A stretch of DNA of 64,000 nt from Streptomyces sp. NBC_01314 (lineage in GTDB: Bacteria > Actinomycetota > Actinomycetes > Streptomycetales > Streptomycetaceae): the NCBI RefSeq assembly GCF_041435215.1, contig NZ_CP108394.1, positions 8,184,001 to 8,248,000 of the forward strand, in the 5' to 3' direction. The translations under genes were made by a program, and so were the position numbers. Each line of letters starts with the position of its first letter. Position 1 is the first letter of the stretch. This document shows positions 59,291 to 64,000 of the stretch, in pieces. The notes beneath the pieces were generated by a model that was not told where the DNA came from, made no database searches, and saw only the letters and a list, made by a program, of their open reading frames with translations.

Positions 59291-60280
59291 TCAAGGCGTC
59301 GCGTACAGCCCGGCGAGCCGGCGCGCGTCGCCCGCGAAGCGCTCCCGCAGGCTCTCGGGGGCCAGCACCTCGGCCTCCGGCCCCAGCCCCGTGAGCTGGG
59401 CGTGCGCCACATTCTCCGACTCGACCCGGAGCGTGACGGTCGTCCGGCCGTGCTCGTCGGGGGTGTCGCCCGCCGTCAGGGCGTCACGCGCCGAGACGGG
59501 ATCCACGACGTGCGGCAGCCTCCGCACCCCCTCGGCCGAAAGTCGTACGACGACCTCGGCGTGCAGGATCGACCGGGCGAACCGTTCCGTCTGCCCGTCC
59601 CAGTAGGCCGGCAGATCGAACTCCTCGTCGCGGGTGAAGCGGTCGCCGCCGGCGTCGACGGAGAGGAAGCGGTCGATGCGGTAGGTCCTGAAGGAGGCGG
59701 TGCCGTCGTCGGCGCGGGGGACACGGGCGCACAGGTACCAGACGCCTGCCTTGAGGACGAGACCGTACGGCTCCAGCTCGCGCCCGACCTCGCCGTCACC
59801 CCTGCGGTACCGCGCGACGATCCGGCGGTCGTCCCACACCGCGTCCGCCACGGCGGGCAGCAGCTCAGGGGTCTTCGGCTCCGCGAACCAGCTCGGTGCG
59901 TCGAGGTGGAACCGCTGGGAGGCCGTACGGGAGGCATCGCCGAGGGAGGGCGACAAGGCCGCCGAGACCTTCAGCCGGGCGGCGCAGGCCGCGTCCTCCC
60001 AACCCATCTCCCGCAGCGCCCCGGGCACACCACTGAGGAACAGCGCCTCGGCCTCGCTCCGGGCCAGCCCCGTCAGCCGCGTCCGGTATCCGCCGATCAG
60101 CCGGTACCCCCCGGCCCGCCCCCGGTCCGCGTACACCGGGACCCCCGCCTCCGACAGCGCCTGGGCGTCCCGTGTGACGGTCCGCTCGGACACCTCCAGC
60201 TCCCGCGCGAGTTCGGCTGCGGTCATGGAGGGCCGGGACTGGAGCAACAACACCATCTTGATCAGCCGGGCGGCACGCAT
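59291..60280 (-). CDS. WYL-domain DeoR/HTH_11-type regulator
   Basis: A 329-residue regulator. The N-terminal winged helix is RLIKMVLLLQSRPSMTAAEL, ARELEVSERTVTRDAQALS. A WYL domain starts near residue 140 (RRIVARYRRGDGEVGRELEP, YGLVLKAGVWYLCARV) with a WCX-type C-terminal extension. Such proteins often sense nucleic-acid ligands or DNA damage; the target is unknown. It lies downstream of aceE on the same strand, beyond aceE's terminator. Confidence 0.9.
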   Translation of the reverse strand: MRAARLIKMVLLLQSRPSMTAAELARELEVSERTVTRDAQALSEAGVPVYADRGRAGGYRLIGGYRTRLTGLARSEAEALFLSGVPGALREMGWEDAACAARLKVSAALSPSLGDASRTASQRFHLDAPSWFAEPKTPELLPAVADAVWDDRRIVARYRRGDGEVGRELEPYGLVLKAGVWYLCARVPRADDGTASFRTYRIDRFLSVDAGGDRFTRDEEFDLPAYWDGQTERFARSILHAEVVVRLSAEGVRRLPHVVDPVSARDALTAGDTPDEHGRTTVTLRVESENVAHAQLTGLGPEAEVLAPESLRERFAGDARRLAGLYATP

Positions 60281-60332
60281 ACGCCCATGATGCCGGGCCC
60301 CGACGACGCCAGAGATCGCGCCCCCGCCGCCC

Positions 60333-60376
60333 CTGCGGGCCGTGAAAAGGCAGGGGCACAGCCTCTGGGGATGGGA
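60333..60376. repeat. decayed relative of the dispersed-element hairpin module
   Basis: CCCTGCGGGCCGTGAAAAGG continues CAGGGGCACAGCCTCTGGGG. It resembles the CTGCGGGCCTGAAAAGCACG/GGGCGCAGCCCCTG module of copies A-C but has lost both outer arms. It lies about 65 bases 3' of the aceE stop, the same position rule as the intact copies. Confidence 0.45.
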
Positions 60377-60398
60377 CGGGCGGGGACGGGCAGAGGTG

Positions 60399-60433
60399 GC
60401 GGGGGCGCGGGAAAACCCCCGTCGCCCCCGCCG
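60399..60433 (-). terminator. terminator after aceE
   Basis: GGCGGGGGCG (60399-60408) pairs with CGCCCCCGCC (60424-60433), with an inner CGGG/CCCCG stem around AAAA. It lies directly after the aceE stop on the minus strand. Confidence 0.82.
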
Positions 60434-60436
60434 GTG

Positions 60437-63139
60437 TCACAGCCCGTACCGCTCCCGCGCCTCCTTCACCGCCGTCGCCTTGACCTCGCCGCGGCGGGCG
60501 AGTTGGGCGAGGGCGGCCACGACCACGGACTCGGCGTCGACGCCGAAGTGACGGCGGGCCGCCTCACGGGTGTCGGAGATACCGAAGCCGTCGGCACCGA
60601 GCGAGGAGTAGTCCTGCTCGACCCACTGCGCGATCTGGTCGGGAACCTGCCGCATGTAGTCGGAGACCGCCAACACCGGCCCCTCGGCACCCTGCAGCGC
60701 CTGACGGACGTACGGCAGCCGCTCCTCACCCCGCAGCAGCGCCGCATCCGCCTCCAGCGCGTCCCGGCGCAGCTCGCTCCAGGAGGTCGCGGACCAGACG
60801 TCCGCCGCCACGCCCCACTCCTCCGTGAGGAGTCTCTGTGCCTGAAGGGCCCAGTGGATCGCCGTGCCGGAGCCGAGCAGCTGGACGCGCGGGGCGTTCG
60901 CCACCGGGGACAGCCCCGCCGACTCGGCCGTGTTGAAGCGGTACAGGCCCTTGACGATGCCCTCGTCCACACCCGCGACGGCCGGCTTCGCGGGCTGCGG
61001 CATCGGCTCGTTGTAGACGGTCAGGTAGTAGAAGACGTTCTGGTCCTCACCCGGGGCCGCCTCGCCGTACATCCGGCGCAGACCGTCCTTGACGATCGCC
61101 GCGACCTCGTACGCGAACGCCGGGTCGTACGTCAGCGCCGCCGGGTTCGTCGCCGCGATCACCGGGGAGTGGCCGTCGGCGTGCTGGAGGCCCTCGCCCG
61201 TCAGGGTCGTACGGCCGGCCGTCGCGCCGACGAGGAAGCCGCGGCCGAGCTGGTCGCCGAGCTGCCACATCTGGTCGGCCGTGCGCTGCCAGCCGAACAT
61301 CGAGTAGAAGATGTAGAACGGGATCATCGCCTCACCGTGCGTGGAGTACGCGGTGGACGCGGCGATGAAGTCCGCCATGGAACCGGCCTCGGTGATCCCC
61401 TCGTTGAGGATCTGGCCGTCCTTGGCCTCCTTGTAGTACATCAGCTGGTCGCGGTCGACCGGCTCGTACGTCTGGCCCTTGGGGGAGTAGATCCCGAGGG
61501 ACGGGAAGAGCGACTCCATGCCGAAGGTGCGCGCTTCGTCGGGGACGATCGGCACCCAGCGCCTGCCGGTCTGCTTGTCGCGGACCAGGTCCTTGATCAG
61601 CCGGACGAAGGCCATGGTCGTCGCCACGTTCTGCGAGCCGGAGCCCTTGTCGAAGGCGGCGAAGGTCTTGTCGGCGGCGGCCGGCAGCGGGGCGAGCGCG
61701 TGCGTACGGCGGGCCGGGGCCGGACCGCCGAGGGTGGCGCGGCGCTCCTGGAGGTAGCGGACCTCGGCGGAGTCGGCGCCCGGGTGGCCGTAGGGCACGA
61801 CCCCGTCGACGAAGTCGCTGTCCCTGATGGGGAGTTCGAGCAGGTCCCGCATCTGCTTGAACTCGTCCACCGACAGCTTCTTCATCTGGTGGTTGGCGTT
61901 CTTCGACGCGAAGCCCTCACCGAGCGTGAAGCCCTTGACGGTCTGGGCCAGGATGACGGTCGGCGCGCCCTTGAACTCGACGGCGGCCTTGTAGGCGGCG
62001 TACACCTTGCGCGACTCGTGACCACCGCGGGACAGGTGGAAACACTCGACGATCTTGTCGTCGCTCAGCAGCTTCGCCATCTCGACGAGTGCGGGGTCCT
62101 TGCCGAAGAAGTCCTGGCGGATGTAGGCGGCGTCACGGGTCTGGTACGTCTGCACCTGCGCGTCGGGTACCTCGCGCAGGCGGCGTACGAGCGCGCCCGT
62201 GGTGTCGAGCCGGAACAGCTCGTCCCAGGCCGAGCCCCAGAGCGACTTGACGACGTTCCAGCCGGCGCCGCGGAACTGGGCCTCCAGCTCCTGCACGATC
62301 TTGAAGTTCGCGCGGACCGGGCCGTCGAGGCGCTGCAGGTTGCAGTTGATGACGAAGGTGAGGTTGTCGAGACCCTCACGGGAGGCCAGAGCGAGTGCCG
62401 CCGTCGACTCCGGCTCGTCCATCTCGCCGTCGCCGAGGAACGCCCAGACGTGGGAGTCGGAGACGTCCTTGATGCCGCGGCTGGTGAGATAGCGGTTGAA
62501 GCGCGCCTGGTAGATGGCGGACAGCGGGCCGAGGCCCATCGACACCGTCGGGAACTCCCACAGCCAGGGCAGGCGGCGGGGGTGCGGGTACGACGGGAGG
62601 CCGTTGCCGCCGGACTCGCGGCGGAAGTTGTCCAGCTGGGACTCGTTCAGCCGGCCGTCGAGGAAGGCGCGGGCGTAGATGCCGGGGGAGGCGTGGCCCT
62701 GGATGTAGAGCTGGTCGCCCGAGCCGTCGGCCTCCTTGCCCTTGAAGAAGTGGTTGAAGCCCGTCTCGTAGAGCCAGGCGGCGGAGGCGAAGGTGGCGAT
62801 GTGGCCGCCGACGCCGTATTTGGAGCCACGGGTGACCATCGCGGCCGCGTTCCAGCGGTTCCACGCGGTGATACGGCGCTCGATCGCCTCGTCACCGGGC
62901 ACGCCCGGCTCGGCGGCGGTCGGGATGGTGTTGACGTAGTCCGTCTCGAGCAGCTTGGGCAGCGCGATGCCGTTGCCCTCCGCACGCTCCAGGGTGCGCC
63001 GCATCAGGTACGCCGCGCGGTGCGGCCCGGCCGCCTTGGTGACGGCGTCCAGCGAGGCCTGCCATTCGGCGGTCTCCTCCGGATCGCGGTCGGGGAGCTG
63101 GTCGAGCGCGCTCGGCTGGATGGCGTGGGAGTCGGTCAT
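60437..63139 (-). CDS. aceE: pyruvate dehydrogenase E1 component, homodimeric type
   Basis: A 900-residue thiamine-diphosphate enzyme that decarboxylates pyruvate and passes the acetyl group to lipoyl-E2. The cofactor motif runs from GDGEMDEPESTAALALASRE to INCNLQRLDGPV. Other landmarks: GHIATFASAAWLYETGFNHF, GHASPGIYARAFLDGRLNES, MIPFYIFYSMFGWQRTADQM and HADGHSPVIAATNP. The length equals the alpha2-type actinobacterial AceE. ATG at 63139 follows GGAAGG. The upstream gap holds a clear promoter. A GntR/FCD regulator is next upstream, the kind of gene (compare PdhR) that could control it. Confidence 0.97.
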   Translation of the reverse strand: MTDSHAIQPSALDQLPDRDPEETAEWQASLDAVTKAAGPHRAAYLMRRTLERAEGNGIALPKLLETDYVNTIPTAAEPGVPGDEAIERRITAWNRWNAAAMVTRGSKYGVGGHIATFASAAWLYETGFNHFFKGKEADGSGDQLYIQGHASPGIYARAFLDGRLNESQLDNFRRESGGNGLPSYPHPRRLPWLWEFPTVSMGLGPLSAIYQARFNRYLTSRGIKDVSDSHVWAFLGDGEMDEPESTAALALASREGLDNLTFVINCNLQRLDGPVRANFKIVQELEAQFRGAGWNVVKSLWGSAWDELFRLDTTGALVRRLREVPDAQVQTYQTRDAAYIRQDFFGKDPALVEMAKLLSDDKIVECFHLSRGGHESRKVYAAYKAAVEFKGAPTVILAQTVKGFTLGEGFASKNANHQMKKLSVDEFKQMRDLLELPIRDSDFVDGVVPYGHPGADSAEVRYLQERRATLGGPAPARRTHALAPLPAAADKTFAAFDKGSGSQNVATTMAFVRLIKDLVRDKQTGRRWVPIVPDEARTFGMESLFPSLGIYSPKGQTYEPVDRDQLMYYKEAKDGQILNEGITEAGSMADFIAASTAYSTHGEAMIPFYIFYSMFGWQRTADQMWQLGDQLGRGFLVGATAGRTTLTGEGLQHADGHSPVIAATNPAALTYDPAFAYEVAAIVKDGLRRMYGEAAPGEDQNVFYYLTVYNEPMPQPAKPAVAGVDEGIVKGLYRFNTAESAGLSPVANAPRVQLLGSGTAIHWALQAQRLLTEEWGVAADVWSATSWSELRRDALEADAALLRGEERLPYVRQALQGAEGPVLAVSDYMRQVPDQIAQWVEQDYSSLGADGFGISDTREAARRHFGVDAESVVVAALAQLARRGEVKATAVKEARERYGL

Positions 63140-63247
63140 AGCGCCGCCTTCCTCAGTCGAAGGGGGTTCCCTCATCGGTAAGGGTTCGGGGGTTGCCCTT
63201 GGTCTTTGGCAGGACAGGGCGATGGGCTTCGGTAGAAGCCCGCCGCG

Positions 63248-63277
63248 ACTGTAACCCGCTGATCGATGATCGATCAA
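63248..63277 (-). promoter_or_regulatory. aceE promoter overlapped by GATCGAT repeats
   Basis: On the minus strand TTGATC (63277-63272) and TACAGT (63253-63248) form a -35/-10 pair with an 18-base spacer. The spacer includes GATCGATGATCGATC (63261-63275), a symmetric repeat that could bind a regulator. A further AT-rich patch TTGATCTCGAGAAAG follows at 63299-63313. Confidence 0.65.
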
Positions 63278-63429
63278 AGGGTCGCGGGCAAAATCTCTTG
63301 ATCTCGAGAAAGTCGGCACGGGGTGCCTTCGGCGGAGACACCGGGTGCCGGGTGGGCCGGGGTTTGTGCAGGTGAGGTGGCGTTTGAGCGGGGGTGCGCT
63401 CAAGGGGTAGGGGGTTCGGCGCGTTGGCG

Positions 63430-63565
63430 GGTGCGGGTACGTCGTGGTTGCTCGCGCAGTTCCCCGCGCCCCTGAAAACCCCGGACGCGACCCATGCCGT
63501 CAAGGGGCGCGGGGAACTGCGCGACCAGCCCCCACTCACCCGCAGCCGAAAACGCACCCTCGACG
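63430..63565. repeat. dispersed element, copy D: minimal inverted-arm form
   Basis: The left arm TTGCTCGCGCAGTTCCCCGC continues GCCCCTGAAAA (63448-63478). The right arm is CAAGGGGCGCGGGGAACTGC (63501-63520), then GCGACCAGCCCCC. Only about 22 unrelated bases lie between; there is no tandem array and no nested hairpin module. The outer edges again show GTGCGGGT on the left and CCGAAAACGCACC on the right. It ends about 15 bases before the stop of the GntR gene. Confidence 0.85.
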
Positions 63566-63578
63566 GGCTAGGCCAGGG

Positions 63579-64000
63579 CTAGGCCGACTCGTCGTCCGTG
63601 TGCGGGGCGCAGCCCAGGACGTGGGACTTGACCAGGTCCGCGATCCGCGGGTCGCGGCGACGGAACGCCGCGACCAGCTCCTCGTGCTCCTCGGCATAGG
63701 ACTGCTGCACCGTGCCCAGCCAGCGGATGCTGAGCGCCGTGAAGACCTCGATGCCCAGGCCCTCCCAGGTGTGCAGCAGCACCGAGTTGTCGGCCGCCCG
63801 CACCAGCTCGCGGTGGAACGCCACCGTGTGCCGCACCTGCGACGTGCCGTCGGCGTTGCGGTCCGCCTCGTACAGCGCGGCCACATGGGGCTCCAGCGCC
63901 GAGCAGTCCTCGGCCAGCCGCTCCGCCGCCAGCTCCGCCGCGATCGCCTCCAGGCCGGCCCGCACCGGGTAGCTCTCCTCCAGGTCGGCGGCGGTCAGAT
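63579..64000 (-). CDS. GntR/FCD-family regulator, C-terminal part
   Basis: The gene runs off the right edge of the window; only the last 140 or so residues are visible. LTAADLEESYPVRAGLEAIA opens an FCD ligand-binding domain, with the metal-binding-type VAFHRELVRAADN and the closing EEHEELVAAFRRRDPRIADL. Conserved His residues lie in VRHTVAFHREL and in SYAEEHEEL. The N-terminal DNA-binding region would lie outside the window. It is encoded directly upstream of aceE on the same strand; control of aceE is an inference. Confidence 0.88.
   Translation of the reverse strand, partial: LTAADLEESYPVRAGLEAIAAELAAERLAEDCSALEPHVAALYEADRNADGTSQVRHTVAFHRELVRAADNSVLLHTWEGLGIEVFTALSIRWLGTVQQSYAEEHEELVAAFRRRDPRIADLVKSHVLGCAPHTDDESA

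Noticed and set aside
63261..63275. GATCGATGATCGATC as a replication or partition site
   Set aside because: It overlaps a good -35/-10 pair for aceE, and no DnaA-box cluster or par gene is near.
1..64000. Mobile element, prophage or biosynthetic gene cluster
   Set aside because: No transposase, integrase, phage structural, polyketide or peptide synthetase sequences were seen on either strand; gene order looks like conserved chromosome core.

Overview
The window is a stretch of the chromosome core of a Streptomyces or very close relative. The DNA is very GC-rich, long open antisense frames shadow almost every gene, GTG starts are common, and promoters are short and relatively AT-rich. The gene set is typical of the genus: glnE, glnII and glnA, malR-malEFG-aglA, lipA/lipB, aceE, a MarP-type protease, DUF4191, DUF1996 and an NsdA-like regulator. 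From memory, content and order resemble the S. coelicolor region running from glnE through the maltose/starch cluster, glnII, glnA and lipA/lipB to aceE. No prophage, insertion sequence, tRNA or rRNA was seen.

Layout. 1-7.3 kb: a VOC fragment, a flavin-type oxidoreductase, a small membrane protein, glnE (GS adenylyltransferase), a divergent EamA exporter/LysR pair and a PAP2-family membrane enzyme. 7.4-23.1 kb: a starch and maltodextrin island with malR (LacI repressor), divergent malE-malF-malG importer genes, aglA, a LuxR-type regulator/aldo-keto reductase pair, a secreted alpha-amylase and an 1809-residue secreted amylopullulanase. The promoters of malE, the amylase and the amylopullulanase share CTTGC/GCAAG and CTGAAA/TTTCAG half-sites, which suggests joint control. 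23-33 kb: a receiver-GAF-SpoIIE phosphatase ending in a TTA codon, a CHMI-like tautomerase, TetR, a large membrane-anchored unknown protein, a Tat-exported GH89 enzyme, a lipoprotein and a DUF1996 secreted protein. 33.6-46.4 kb: an SDR protein, a GlnRII-like winged-helix regulator, glnII and glnA, with GlnR-type boxes in front of both synthetases, among smaller conserved or secreted proteins. 46.4-64 kb: RDD, DUF4191, lipA, lipB, an NsdA-like regulator, an FAD oxidoreductase, a TIGR01777 epimerase, GNAT, MarP, a PGRP amidase, DUF4240, a WYL regulator, aceE and a partial GntR/FCD regulator.

How the genes work together. Secreted amylase and amylopullulanase would yield maltodextrins. MalEFG would import them (its ATPase is not encoded here), AglA would hydrolyse them, and MalR would repress the set. 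GlnE would adenylylate GlnA, while GlnR would activate glnA and glnII. LipB and LipA supply the lipoyl cofactor needed by the complex that contains AceE.

Beyond genes, the most striking structure is a dispersed element built around the 20-mer GCGCAGTTCCCCGCGCCCCT. It occurs as four inverted-repeat copies, two of them enclosing arrays of about 24-bp units, plus two solo copies and one decayed relative. Each lies just 3' of a stop codon. A second item is a perfect 34-bp palindrome that buries the ribosome binding site of lipB.
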